Source: Vigna angularis (Eukaryota; Streptophyta; Magnoliopsida; Fabales; Fabaceae). From it: DNA of 64,000 bases. Location: the NCBI RefSeq assembly GCF_016808095.1, contig NC_068971.1, positions 20,758,501 to 20,822,500 of the forward strand. The letters are read 5' to 3'. The notes under the pieces are model-generated. The model saw only the letters and a program-made list of their open reading frames with translations, was not told the origin of the DNA and did no database searches. The translations under genes were made by a program, and so were the position numbers. Of the stretch, positions 34,653 to 46,468 are shown in pieces; positions within the stretch are counted from its first letter, which is position 1; each line of letters starts with the position of its first letter.

Positions 34653-36499
34653 CTCTAATCTGTTTGCATTGAATTTTACTTTCTAACTGTTGTATCTGAG
34701 TTTTAATTTTAATATATTAACCAAATTACAGATTCTATTAAGGTAAATTGAATTTTAAGATTGTTGGGATCCAAATTAATCTTAATTTGCATTTAGTTCT
34801 TAAGTTAATTTTGGCATGACATATCAGTAAAAACGAAGTGTCTTAAATTTGATAATTAATTTTCTTAAGATCTTTTCTCAATTTTAAAAGTCTTTTTTTT
34901 TAACTTACTTATATTTAATATAGTAACATTTTATTCTTGATAAAAGTAGTATTTATTTTTCTTTTTAATTTATTATTATTTAGAAAATGTATTTATCTAT
35001 CATTAATTGTATTTTTTTTGTTATATATAATTAAAAGATATTTTAATAAAAAAATTGTGTATAAATGCTTTTCATAAATTGAATATACTATGAATTGGAT
35101 CCAATTAATGACATACCTAACTTTTAGCCATGGATTGGATTCTTGTGGAATGTCCTTTCTATTCATCTAATTGCATCTATAAAAAATGTTTGGGCAGACT
35201 TATACGAATAATGACTAAATGTTAAAAATAAAAAACATTAATAACGACCTTATGTCACTAAATTGGAATACATTTTGTTATCCTAATTTAGTTTTATTAA
35301 ATTTTATCAATTTTATAAAATGATTTTAAGGGAAAAAATTTGAAATAGGTACCTGCTATCTCTGGTTAGAGGATTCGGCCAAAATTATGTGATGAGCCGA
35401 GCCACATAATGTCGACTCAATAGAGTTTGGCCCTATTAATTTAAGGATTCTTTTTCCGCACTTCCATAATTTCTTCCTGCACTTCCCTAAAGTGTAAATT
35501 TTCAATTTTTGCCAAATATTTTTTTATATTACTTTATTTTAAATAATTTTTGCCAAAATATATATTACTCATAAATATTATTTTATATTACTATTACTAC
35601 TAAAATAATCTTCATTTTCAATTAATATTTTTTATTTGTCACAGTTAAATTCTTCTTAAATTTTCATAAATTTTATTTTCAAATTCACTATACACTTTCA
35701 AATTCTTTGAAAAATAATGACACATATTTCATTCTTAAATTCACTCAAATTAATTTGTTTACCCTTTCTCAAATTGATTCAACTGAACACAAATTTAAAA
35801 ATACTACCGATGTATTGTAAAAACCTTCCGTATGGAAACCTGTTACACCTTAGAATACTTGACATAATGTTCACTTAAATAAGACTTTTCATTATGTCAT
35901 GTAAATAATGAACTAAATCTGTTATACTAAGTAGCAATAACGTAGGCAGCTGTTTCCATTCACTTATGTATTATATAAACTGTACGTAGATTATAGTTTC
36001 ACAAATTGAATAAAGATCCTATCAAAGACTTCAAACACTTATATGATCGTAATTTGATTTTCATTTGTTAGTGAGATTTTTCATACTATATTATGCAAAT
36101 ATTTCATTCAATATATGAGTATGACAATATTTACATCAGATATGTCTATGACACAGTATGATATGTTGTAAGTTAAAGTTGCATAAATACACAAGAAGTT
36201 TGTGTGGAGATTATTTTCAACATAAAATAAATGTGAAAGTGCCTAAGAATACTGTGGCTTTAAATAGAATGAACCGACCCTTATCTGTTATTGATGCAAA
36301 TTGGCAATCTCAGATACTTGTTTAATAGCATCGTTACCTTAAAACATAACCTTTATCATTTCAGAGTTAGCATCAAAATTTTGCACTTAAAATATGAATC
36401 ATCCTTGTGGAAGCTCTTGAAGCCTTTTGTCAAAAATCCTGAATGGAATAACTTTCACTTTTAGTCAAAAAATAACTATATAATGAATTCATCAAAAGT
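34653..36499. other. AT-rich intergenic region, no gene seen
   Basis: No ORF, RNA gene or transposon terminus recognised. Confidence 0.45.
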
Positions 36500-36504
36500 A
36501 AAAA
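36500..36504 (-). terminator. Pol III T-run terminator of the 7SL gene
   Basis: Five consecutive T on the minus strand immediately follow the CCATCACC that closes the RNA. Confidence 0.75.
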
Positions 36505-36787
36505 GGTGATGGTCTAAGAACCAGGTTAATTAGGCAAATAGAGGGCAGTGACTCCAGCAGCCTGACATCCCTCCACTGTTAAGAGAGAAAGGTTCTCGCT
36601 GTTCTGTGAAACCAGCCTGACGCAGTGCCCTCCACTTTAGGGCACACGAAACTTACGGGCCAACTCTCAACTCGGAGTGCGCAGGCCCAGCATTTTGTGA
36701 TCAAAGCCCAACCCAATTAAGCCTCAGTATTATCCCACCACCGTATTGCCCTCACAAGAGTCACAAGCTGACGTTAACCAACTCGGC
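36505..36787 (-). ncRNA. Signal recognition particle RNA (7SL)
   Basis: The minus-strand transcript, about 283 nt, starts GCCGAGTTGGTTAACG and ends CCATCACC before a T-run; plant 7SL RNAs are about 300 nt. Two long-range helices can be drawn. GGTGGTGG near the 5' side pairs fully with the terminal CCATCACC. GGCTTAATTGGGT pairs with GCCTAATTAACC over about 12 bp with one bulged C. The conserved core GCGTCAGGCTGGTTTCACAG, then AACAGCGAG, corresponds to helix 8, the SRP54 binding site. The RNA scaffolds the SRP that targets secretory nascent chains to the ER. The promoter is of the plant USE/TATA type. It may be one of several genomic copies. Identification is from memory of the family, supported by promoter and helices. 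Confidence 0.82.
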
Positions 36788-36810
36788 GAATTGACGTCCC
36801 TGTTAAGACA

Positions 36811-36853
36811 TTTATAAAGACTTGGTTGATTTGTGTTTTGGCCAATGTGGGAC
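36811..36853 (-). promoter_or_regulatory. Plant Pol III USE + TATA promoter of the 7SL gene
   Basis: On the minus strand GTCCCACATTG (36843-36853) matches the plant snRNA upstream sequence element RTCCCACATCG with one difference. TTTATAAA (36811-36818) follows about 24 bp later, and the RNA start at 36787 lies 24 bp downstream of the TATA box. The roughly 24-bp USE-TATA distance is the Pol III spacing; Pol II snRNA genes have about 10 bp more. Confidence 0.82.
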
Positions 36854-37479
36854 TCGTGAACATAGAGACAGAACACTTTCAACAGGTTACATCCTTTTTT
36901 ATCTCGCAAGGTAGAGACAGCACTTCAAGTGATTAAAAGAAACTGATTGTAATTAATTGGAACACCTTTTTTCTGAAATCTTATTGGGTATTGACAATTA
37001 GTGCAACATGCTTTAGCTTCTTTAATCTTTTCCCTACCTCTTAACAAAATATTCCTCAACTTCACATCATCCTGTGACCCTAATTACTATCACTTTTGCT
37101 CACGTATGTCGATAGAAGCTGCTTGTGCATATTTTAGTAATAATAGGAAGAAGCTACTTAAAACATATCATTAAAAAATTCGTTTTCATTAACTCCCTCA
37201 AGGTTTTCGTAATACAATAATAATATTTTGATATAGACAATACATCATGCCTTCTTTGCACTTTCTCTTTGTTTACTAATATTAATTTTTTTTAATAAAC
37301 TTACACAAATCAATGAAAAATATAAAAAATTCAATATATTAATTGATTTTCTTGAAAACATTAATCATACTCATTATTTCCTTATTAGTTACCGTTTTGA
37401 TTGAATTTTTTTACTATGTTGAACAAGTTACAGAAAATATCTCGTAAACAATACATCAGGGTCATTAAATTCTCCAATA
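36854..37479. other. Intergenic, no gene seen
   Basis: AT-rich spacer between the 7SL promoter and the next LTR. Confidence 0.45.
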
Positions 37480-39862
37480 TAGTGGAAATCAGGTGTCTGC
37501 AAGAGGAAAATGAACTCAGGAAATGGAAGACAGGTGATTGCAGGAGAGAGGACCGATCGGTTTGTGCAGGGGGTATATAAGCTTAAATTTTAAAATTCGA
37601 TGCCACTTTCTACATGCACCCTTCTTCTCCAAACTGTTGAACCTCATTTTCTCTTCCATATCTCTAGATTCCTCCATCTTCTCTCTAAGAATTCTCATCT
37701 TTTTCTTCTTCTGATCACCATTCAAGCAACGTCTGAGCTCTCCCAGCGTCAAGGATTTTCATTTAGACCCATCAAGTTGTGGTTTTAAGCTGGTGAGTTC
37801 CTTCTCTTCTTAGAACGTTCGTTTTCTAACACATGCAAGCCGAGTTCTCGTTGCATGAGTTTATCTTCTCATTCTGATAGCAATTCTGGTCTTTTATTTT
37901 GGTTTAGTTTCGTAAACCAGGAAACTCTAAGTGTATAAGATTAGTAGTGGTGAGCTAGATACTGTAACCGTGAGCGTTTGGCTGAGTTTAGAGGTAAGAG
38001 AAGCTTATATAATTTGATTATGATTCGTTGTTCTGAATGGTTGTATGTTTGTTTGATTAATTGATGAATATGAAGTATTGATGTTACTACATTGTTTGTT
38101 TTTATAAGTGGATGATTTATAAATAATGTAAACTGGGATGATATAGGGTTTGATCTTAATTTTGCAACTTTCTGCGTAATTCTGTGTTTGTCACCGAGAG
38201 TCATTATTGACCGTTCGGTTTTCCTTTGAGCATTCGGTCTGAACTGGATTCTTTTTCTGTAGAGAATTTTAGTTAATGACCGATTGGTTTTTCTCTTAGT
38301 ATATTGGTAAATAAGCGTTCGGTCTAAGTATAGTTTCCTCTTTATGCTTCCTAATAAGTTTAGTTAATGTATTCTATAATACTTAAAGTCGTAGATGTTA
38401 TATTTATCCTTCATTGAAAATAAGTGTTGTGCAATTATATATACTCCTTCATTTTGATATAAGTTCAGTAGTGCTCGGTCATAGACCAGGTGCTCGGTCT
38501 CAGTAGTGCTCGGTCATAGACCAGGTGCTCGGTCTCAGTAGTGCTCGGTCATAGACTAGGTGCTCGGTCTTAGTAGTTCTCGGATTTAAACTAAGCATTT
38601 GATCTTATAACATTCCGTAATATATCTGCATTAGGTATTAAGAGTGTTCGTCCAAACTCAATAGTGTTCGACCATGGTTTGTAGTGTTCGATTTAAACCC
38701 TTAGGTCTCTGATAAAAGAATTCATTATTTTTGGTTAAGTTTAATTATATGTATTCTATAGTATTCCAAACATTCTTGAAGTTCTGTGTAGTAAAGACCG
38801 TTTGGTCATAATTGTTGAGTAGTGAGTAAACATTTTGTATTATCATAAGTGTTAGGCTTCTGATGAGTCTTACCTAGTATGGACCGTTCGGTCCTGTTCT
38901 GTATATAAGTGAAAGACCACTCGATCTTATAAGGGTTCGGTTATGTTAATCTAAAATCGTTCGGTTCTGTTCCAAGATGGGATCTTTTTTTCTGGGTTTC
39001 AGTTTGACTATATTGGTGAAATATGATGGTATTTAAAATGTGATATGAATGGAATATTATGGAAATGAAAGAGTATTCCAGGGAGGAATATCTCAGGATT
39101 TGTTATTGAATGTAGAGTATGAATGTGGTTATGCTTAACTAGCGTTTATTCTGATATTCTGTGATTACTCATTGTCAAGTAGAGAGGAGTAAGTCATGTG
39201 TGAGAATGGTAGGAGGTCCTAGTCCATAAGGTGAACTTGGGCGGAACAGACTAACCTCGGGTGGCAGCTGTTGAGGGCATCCCAGCTATTACATCACCCG
39301 AGTGCAAAAACGTCGTAGTTACACAAAATTCATACAGTCCAGACAGTTAGAGTCAAGGGATTGGTCATTGCATGCATTACTGTATGGTTATGGTTGGAAA
39401 TGTATGATTGGTTGATGCATGATTGACCTATGAATTTTATCTTAGATTTGTGTGAATTCTATGTTTTCTAAATTAATTAAATTACATAAGCTTACCCTAT
39501 TTTCCTCTTTTTTATGTATTTTCCGTTCGACCGTCTTTTTCTGTTGCAATAATCATCCTGTGGATGTGAGCAGAAGAGGAAGAGTGTCTACTGGAAGAGG
39601 CTCTAGCAGAAGTGGAAGGGAAAGTTGAACCATAGGACCGTTCGATAGTTAGAATTGGTTCTATTTTGTATAATCGATCGGTGTAAGCTTAGTTTTGGAA
39701 CCGTCGGTCTAGACTTTTGTTTTGTAAAGTTTAAATTTTGAAGTATTATTGTAAGGCCGTTCGGCCATAAACGTACATCTTCTCTTTCAGAACTGAACTA
39801 TAATATTGTTAATTGTGAATATTCTATGGTATGATTTTATACTGTATTTTTGGGATGTTACA
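37480..39862. mobile_element. Second LTR of the same family as 1649-4304 (probable solo LTR)
   Basis: The right end TTTTTGGGATGTTACA matches the first LTR end. Shared blocks include GTCATGTGTGAGAATGG and the preserved order leader, GTTCG cluster, conserved block and terminus. No internal retrotransposon sequence adjoins. The left end is less sure: CAATA at 37475-37479 matches CAATA at 39863-39867, which would make 37480 the start, but the first bases read TA instead of TG. A G-to-A change could explain that. Confidence 0.68.
38467..38571. repeat. 35-bp tandem repeat, three copies
   Basis: Units 38467-38501, 38502-38536 and 38537-38571 each contain GTGCTCGGTCATAGACCAGG and GTGCTCGGTCT. The GGTCATAGACC core is an inverted repeat. 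It is the local counterpart of the GTTCG cluster in the first LTR. Confidence 0.9.
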
Positions 39863-39889
39863 CAATACGACTTCTTGTTTTCTTTGTTA

Positions 39890-40045
39890 AAAAGTGTAAC
39901 TATAAAATTACATTTTAAAAATTGAGTTTTTGAAAGAAAAAAAATACATTTTAAAAATTTTCACACATTTTAAATATGGAGTTTTTGAAAGGAAAAAAAT
40001 ACATTTTAAAAATTTTCACACATTTTAAATATTGAGTTTTGTAAT
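39890..40045. repeat. ~63-bp tandem duplication
   Basis: Two adjacent copies of a block containing GAGTTTTTGAAAG, a poly-A run, ACATTTTAAAAATTTTCACA and CATTTTAAATAT. Confidence 0.8.
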
Positions 40046-40599
40046 ATTCAATTTTAATAATAAATCGTGATAATTTAAAGATTGAGATATTTGGGTCCAT
40101 AAATCGTTTACATTATCTCGTTGCATACAAAAACACTTAATTAAAAGTCTGAAGATTAATCCTTCAAAATTTCGAGACATAAAACTTTCTCTAGTAAAAT
40201 GATAACATATCTCGTGTTTTATAAAATAATTATTCTAAATAAAGCGTATCGAGACAGACATTTTCACAAATTTTATAATAAATTTTCTCATATTTTTTTG
40301 CAAATCTCTGAGTTCAAATATACCGTCGAAATCAATAATGTCTCTTACTCTAAATTATAATGTTTTTATCTTTTGTAAAATTTCCAAATTATAACGCAAT
40401 GATATCTGCCTCAAAATTTGTTTACTGTGCAAAATATCCAATAATATTTGTTAAGAACGTAATTATAGAATTTGTCTTCTTAATTATATTTTTCATATCT
40501 ACATTAGTCGGCACTTATTATTAAGGTTTTACACCATGAAGAGGTTTTATACAAATGTTCCACAGAAGCATGTTGCATTGGGTTTGGAGATATTTCCAA

Positions 40600-40743
40600 A
40601 GTCGTTTAACTACTGTTAACCTACTTCACATCAAAGTACAGCATTGTTTTCATCGCCAGTTCCTAGAATTCCACAGCCCCCATTGTCTAACAGATATCAA
40701 CATACAAGGCCCAGTTTTGCATTTCCCATTCCTTTCTCTCCAG
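40600..40743 (+). promoter_or_regulatory. Probable 5' UTR exon of the enoyl-ACP reductase gene
   Basis: A CT/AC-rich leader-like stretch ends at CTCTCCAG followed by GTAACA (donor at 40744). The next acceptor is the AG at 41435-41436, and exon 2 begins at 41437, 37 bases before the start codon. The transcription start is not fixed; the left bound given is approximate. Confidence 0.55.
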
Positions 40744-41473
40744 GTAACAAACATCTACTTTCTCTGGCCACCTTCTTGTTCTTGTTTGTTTTGTTTCTGC
40801 AATGCAATATTGATACAATAATGCAAATGTGGGTTCTATTGAATAGAAGGAGGTTAATTATTCTTCATGAAGAATGTCACTGTGTTTGCATTTGATCAAG
40901 GGAAGTGTGTATTGATGTTTTTGGCTCTTTTTTTGTTGGCTTTCTGCATGTGATATGTTTGATCAAGTAACAGTTTTTGTCATCGGAGACTGTGACAAAT
41001 GGAACTTTTAAACAAGTGGGTGGCTCAGTTGCGGAGATTTGTGGGGATCTAGTAATTGGACTGAGGTGGTCTTTTCATGCTTTTGTTATCTGTGAAAAAG
41101 ATAAAAGCTTTTTAGAAACCGCGAGTGATCTAGTAAATAGCTTTAACGTTGAGGGGTTATAGATTTAATGTAAAAGCTAACCTTTATTTTTTGTTTGTTT
41201 TTATTTCCTGGTTCTTGGCCACTTTTAGACTCTGATCAATAAGGAGGTTGGATTTTGGATTTAACTTCTGAATTATTTATCAACCTGTCCTCTTTTCTGA
41301 GCTGTGCTTATTTGGTATCCAAGGTTTCTTTGTCATTTTAAGTTTTGTTAAGTACAAGGTTAGGACAATGGAAAAGGTATTAATCATTTCTCAGCATATT
41401 GTGATGTTTTGATCCTAATGTTATTTCTGTGTGCAGATCTAGGTGCTCTGCCATCATTGCATATTTGTACGAG

Positions 41474-44400
41474 ATGGCAACAACAACAGTGTCCAACTTT
41501 CCAACTGCAATGTCAAGACCCAATATTCCATCATCACAAAGGTTTGCAAATGTAAGCCCTGTCAATCTTGGAGGCAGGTTCAAGGTTGATGACTCATGTC
41601 ATAAACTGGCAAGTGTTTTTCATGTTTCATCATCACAACCTTTCTTGAAAATGACAGCAGCCGCTGTAACATACAAAAAAATCAGGACAAATGCAATGTC
41701 CGTGTCTAGTTCAGACAGTGAAGTTACAGGATTGCCTATTGATTTGAAAGGTTTCACTTCTATTTCCATGAATGCTTTGTATCAACACATGTATGTAGGA
41801 TATGTCCAAAACATCGTGTGTTTTTATTTAATCTATTCTGTAACCTTGAATTTTTTTGTTTACTTTACGATATCAAGAATATATTCCCTGCCCTTAATTT
41901 TTCTTCCCGTGGTTATATGGAGTAATGTTAAAAGGTTTGTGTTGAGACTACATAGCCTCTTTTCTCTATTCAAGAGTTTACTCATTCCAAAATCTACTTT
42001 GCTGAAAGTTGGCATACTAGAAAAGATAAAGAGTAAGAATCATTGCTTCTTAGACAGTATCAATAAACTTATTACTACATATTTTCCCTTGCTATGGCAG
42101 CTATTAAAGGATGGTTTTGGGAGAAACTGGATGTCAACAATGCTTTCCTTCATGGAGAGCTTCATGAGGAGGTTTACATTGTCCCTCCTCCTAGTTTACT
42201 TCCCCTTTGTTGACAATGGCATAGTACCTTATCTGCTACTCTTCTTTCTCTTAATTACGAATAATCTTCTGCAGATCAAGCTTTGTTTGTCAAATCTGCT
42301 TCTACTTCTTTTACTGCATTATTTGTTTAGGTGGATGATATTGTTTTAATTAGCAATGATATGGCAGAAATTAATCATGTTAAGCACATCTTAGATACCA
42401 AATTTAAAATCAAAGACCTAGGATCTTTAAGATACTTTCTCGGTCTTGAAATTGCAAGGTCCAAATCTGGAATTCACATGAATCAGAGAAAATATATTCT
42501 TGAACTTCTCGATGACAGTGGTTTGATTGGTTCTAAACCTACTAACACTCCTTCTGATCCTTCTATTAAACTTCAAGCAAATCATGGACAACTTTTATCT
42601 AATGCTGCTGGTTACTGGCAGTTAGTTGGCAAACTTTTGTATCTCACCATCATCAAGCAAGATATTGATTATGTGTACAACAACTCAGCCAATTTCTGTG
42701 CAAACCTCTTGATACTTATTACAATGCTGCTCAAAGAATCTTTCATTACCTCAACGGATCCCCTGCTCATGGCTTGTTCTTCTTTGCTTCATCAGACCTT
42801 AGACTCTCGGCCTTTGCCAATTCAGATGAGCTTGCTGTTTGGATACCAGAAGGTCTATCATTGGTTTTTGAGTTTTTCTTGACTCTTCATTGATCTCTTG
42901 GAAATCAAAGAAGCAGGCTACTGTTTCCTGTTCTTCCTCTGCAGTTGAATATAGAGCTTTGGCCAGCCTTGTGAAATCCAATGGTTGGATTTTGTCCTTC
43001 ATGATATTTATGTTTCCTTGGATCCAAGTGTCGTGTTGTGATAATCAATCTGCCATCCACTCATCTCACAATCATGTGTTTAACACACCAAACATATTAA
43101 GATCGAATGCCATGTTATTCTCGAGAAAATTCAACAAGGCTTAATTTACCTACTTCTTATTTTTACCTAAGCCTAGCTTGCTGACGCTTTCACTAAACCT
43201 ATTCATCACACCTCTTTTGACATTTTTGTTACCAAGTTGGGAATTTGTGAACTTCACTGCCCAACTTGACGGGGATTATTACTAGATATTTCCCTTTTAG
43301 TTTCTGTTTTCCTAATAGTTGAAATAAGCAGTTACAGTTTTTTTTTTGTTTTTTTTTTGTTGGTTTTGTAACAGCTATTCAGTTATACAAAGTTTTATAT
43401 AAGCTCTATTTTTCTTTATGTAAGATACCTTTTTCTCAATTTGAATACAATGAGAATTCTTGGAAAATGTGAGAACTAAGAAAACTGTTGTGTCTGCAAC
43501 CTCTATATAATATAACAACTCAACAATAATGTCTAAGAGTTTACACTTTTCTCATAATTCAAGTGTAAGTTTTTCTTTCATAGTGTCCTATTTTATATCT
43601 TTGATTTGTTGTGGCATTCCACTGAATGTTTAGTGATCTGCAGGTAAAAGGGCTTTCATTGCTGGTGTGGCTGATGACAATGGATATGGCTGGGCAATAG
43701 CAAAATCTCTTGCAGCAGCAGGAGCTGAAATTCTTGTTGGCACATGGGTACCTGTGAGTAGTTATTACAGATTTTGGTGTTGTGTATTTGTGCATTGTTT
43801 TCTTTTTACCCTGATGTATCTTTGTGCAGTACACAAGTGGTCAAGTACTAACTTTGAACATTTATATGCAGGCTTTAAATATATTTGAGTCCAGTCTAAG
43901 ACGAGGAAAATTCGATGAGTCACGCAAGTAAAACTCTTAAGCGGTGTTATTGATTTTATTTTTTAGAAAGTTTGAGACTCATTTATTTTGCTAACAAGGA
44001 ACTATTCATCTTTCAGATTACAAGATGGTTCATTAATGGAGATTGCTAAAGTGTATCCTTTGGATGCAGTATATGACAACCCTGAAGATGTCCCAGAAGA
44101 TGTAAGAGAGAAATCCTTGAGTTATCAAAATAAACAAATTACATTTACTAAACATACAATCTTTTAATGTTTGTGGAAACTGTACAGGTGAAAGCTAACA
44201 AGCGCTATGCTGGAGCCACAAATTGGACTGTACAGGTATTGATTAAATATTCTGTAATCTGTATTTCTCTTCCATTATGATACGCCTTCAATAGCTTTGA
44301 TGTGAAATGAGTGGCAATTTTGTGCCTAAAGAGGTTTTTGATTTGATTTAGCTTAAAAAGGAGGAATTGTAACATATAACTAATGATCAATTCGAAGAAT

Positions 44401-46468
44401 ATTCCATTTTTTATACAGTTTAGAATACATTTAAGCTTTACACCTGATAATTGTAAAGATGAATTAGTTGGCTGGTAAACATCACTGGTGCCAATTCAAT
44501 GTGTAAAGACAAATCAAAATAGCTTCACTTCTTAGACAGGTAAAGCTCATCATAAATTTGGAGACAGAAATCATAATTAAGCTTTTTTATTCAAGAAAAT
44601 TTTAGGACCTATTCTTTAGGGGAGACTGGATACAAGGTCATACAATCTATTCATATTTTAAGATAATGTAGACCCAAAGCTTGCAACCCAATAAAGAGAT
44701 ATATTCTACTCTTGAATTTACATTTTAATAAAAGAAAAGAAAATCTTTTTAAATGTTGTATCTCTGCTCCCTGCCTGTTAATGAACATGTATAACCTTGT
44801 CAAAGTCAATACCAAAGTTTATTTGGGCTGTTGACTAGAAGCTTTAATAACTTATTCAACAAGGTACATGAGTTTAATCATAAATAAGTCATACAAATTC
44901 CTTACATGATGTAATCATCTACAAGATGAAGGGTCTTTTTCTTTACATTTTGTTGTTTGTTTTAAACTTCTATATGACCAAACCTGAGACTGAAAACGTA
45001 ATTTCTTTCTGATTATATGATTAATTAATTACTTGATTTTTGTTTAACTTATAATGGAGATCAATTATAGGCAATATATGTTTGAAACATAGGATGCTTT
45101 ATTGAGTGGCATCTACATTGTGATATGTCTCAGTTTGTGACATGTAGAGTTTACACTGTGATCTGATTTACTTTATAGGAAGTTGCTGAATCTGTCAAGA
45201 AAGATTTTGGCACTATCGACATACTTGTGCACTCGCTTGCTAATGGACCAGAGGTATTACAATAATGAGGTTTCTTGTTACCTCATGTCTTTTAGCTTTA
45301 CCTGACACTCAACTTTGTTTTAGGTCAGCAAACCATTGTCTGAGACATCTCGAAAAGGATATCTTGCTGCCTTGTCTGCATCAAGTTACTCTTATATTTC
45401 CTTACTCAAACATTTTCTTCCAATCATGAACCAAGGCATGTTCATTACTGAAAGAGGGTTGCCATTTTGTTGCTTCATTGTTCAATCAGTTATTGTTCTC
45501 ACCTTACTGTTTTGGTTGTAGATGGATCTGCAATCTCTCTTACTTACATTGCTTCAGAGAGGATCATTCCTGGGTGTGTTGGATATGCTTTAAAAGTTCT
45601 CAAACTTGTTTATTTTGATCACATTTTTTTACTTAATGTTTTAAAATGTTCTGCATGCAGATATGGTGGTGGCATGAGCTCTGCAAAAGCTGCTTTAGAA
45701 AGTGATACTAGAGTGAGTTTTATTTTTCAGTTTTTCAAATTATGTGCATTTAGCTTCTTATTCCTAACCCCCTTTTACCCTTTGGATATTTGATATTATA
45801 TATAATGTTTTCTGCTTTTCAGGTTCTTGCTTTTGAAGCTGGCAGAAAGAAAAGAATCAGAGTCAATACCATATCCGCAGGTATTGATGGCTTACCAAAT
45901 GAGTTTTTTTTCTGCTTTCCTTTTCTCCATGTAATGACACAAATTCTTAATGACGTGAATTGCTTGGTGAAGAAGGAAGTGTTGGTTTTTTATTTTTTAT
46001 TTTTTTGCATGTCATTGAATTCAGAACAAATTGATAGACAGGTTGACTTAAATTGTTTTCAGTTGCATGTCAATGAATTCAGTAGAAATTGATCAACATG
46101 TTGAGTTGTTTTGAATGACTAGGTCCTCTGGGAAGCCGTGCAGCAAAAGCAATTGGCTTCATTGACATGATGATTGATTATTCATTCACCAATGCACCAC
46201 TTCAGAAAGAACTACACGCTGGTAATGTTTCACTCTGAGACTCTTCCTTTCTGAAATGACCCTTCTGCACCTTTTTGCCTGCAACTACTTACACATTGGA
46301 GATTTTGTAACAGAGGAGGTAGGCAACACTGCTGCATTCTTGTCATCACCTTTGGCATCAGCCATTACAGGTTCTGTTATTTATGTTGACAATGGCCTAA
46401 ACGCTATGGGTGTTGGAGTTGACAGTCCAATATTCCATCAACTTGACATTCCAAAGGAGCACCATTGA
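41474..46468 (+). CDS. MOD1: Enoyl-[acyl-carrier-protein] reductase (NADH), plastid
   Basis: Reduces trans-2-enoyl-ACP with NADH, the last step of each plastid fatty-acid elongation cycle. Twelve coding exons join in frame to 392 codons: 41474-41750, 43644-43753, 43872-43927, 44017-44101, 44188-44235, 45179-45253, 45324-45435, 45522-45573, 45661-45712, 45823-45880, 46123-46221, 46314-46468. The start [20 protein letters not shown] opens a Ser/Thr-rich plastid transit peptide. The Rossmann NADH-binding start reads [20 protein letters not shown]. The catalytic pair is in YGGGMSSAK, with the Tyr eight residues before the Lys as in plant enzymes. The C-terminal [18 protein letters not shown] is typical. 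All introns are GT-AG except the one after 45435, which begins GC. Intron 1 contains a Copia fragment. The coding frame is undamaged and probably functional. Confidence 0.95.
42085..43300 (+). mobile_element. Copia (Ty1) pol fragment in intron 1 of the reductase gene
   Basis: The translated order is the end of reverse transcriptase then RNase [18 protein letters not shown] is split across frames near 42125-42180. [11 protein letters not shown] (YVDD-type motif with V-D-D) is at about 42330. [26 protein letters not shown] and the RNase H piece [20 protein letters not shown] (42893-) follow, then a tail like ADAFTKPIH near 43180. Several frameshifts and stops are present. No gag, integrase or 5' LTR was found; the T-rich sequence after 43270 may be 3' LTR remnant. 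It lies in sense orientation with the host gene and is presumably spliced out. Confidence 0.85.

Noticed and set aside
36500..36860. GTCCCACATTGG near 36845 as part of a TRIM or other LTR
   Set aside because: TRIM LTRs here also contain TCCCACATT, but this copy is followed at Pol III spacing by a TATA box and a foldable 7SL RNA, with no second LTR or PBS.
1649..39862. The two related long LTRs as the ends of one 38-kb retrotransposon
   Set aside because: Each has its own different flanking duplication (AATTT; probably CAATA), they are strongly diverged, and the DNA between holds host genes and unrelated elements, with no PBS or gag-pol.
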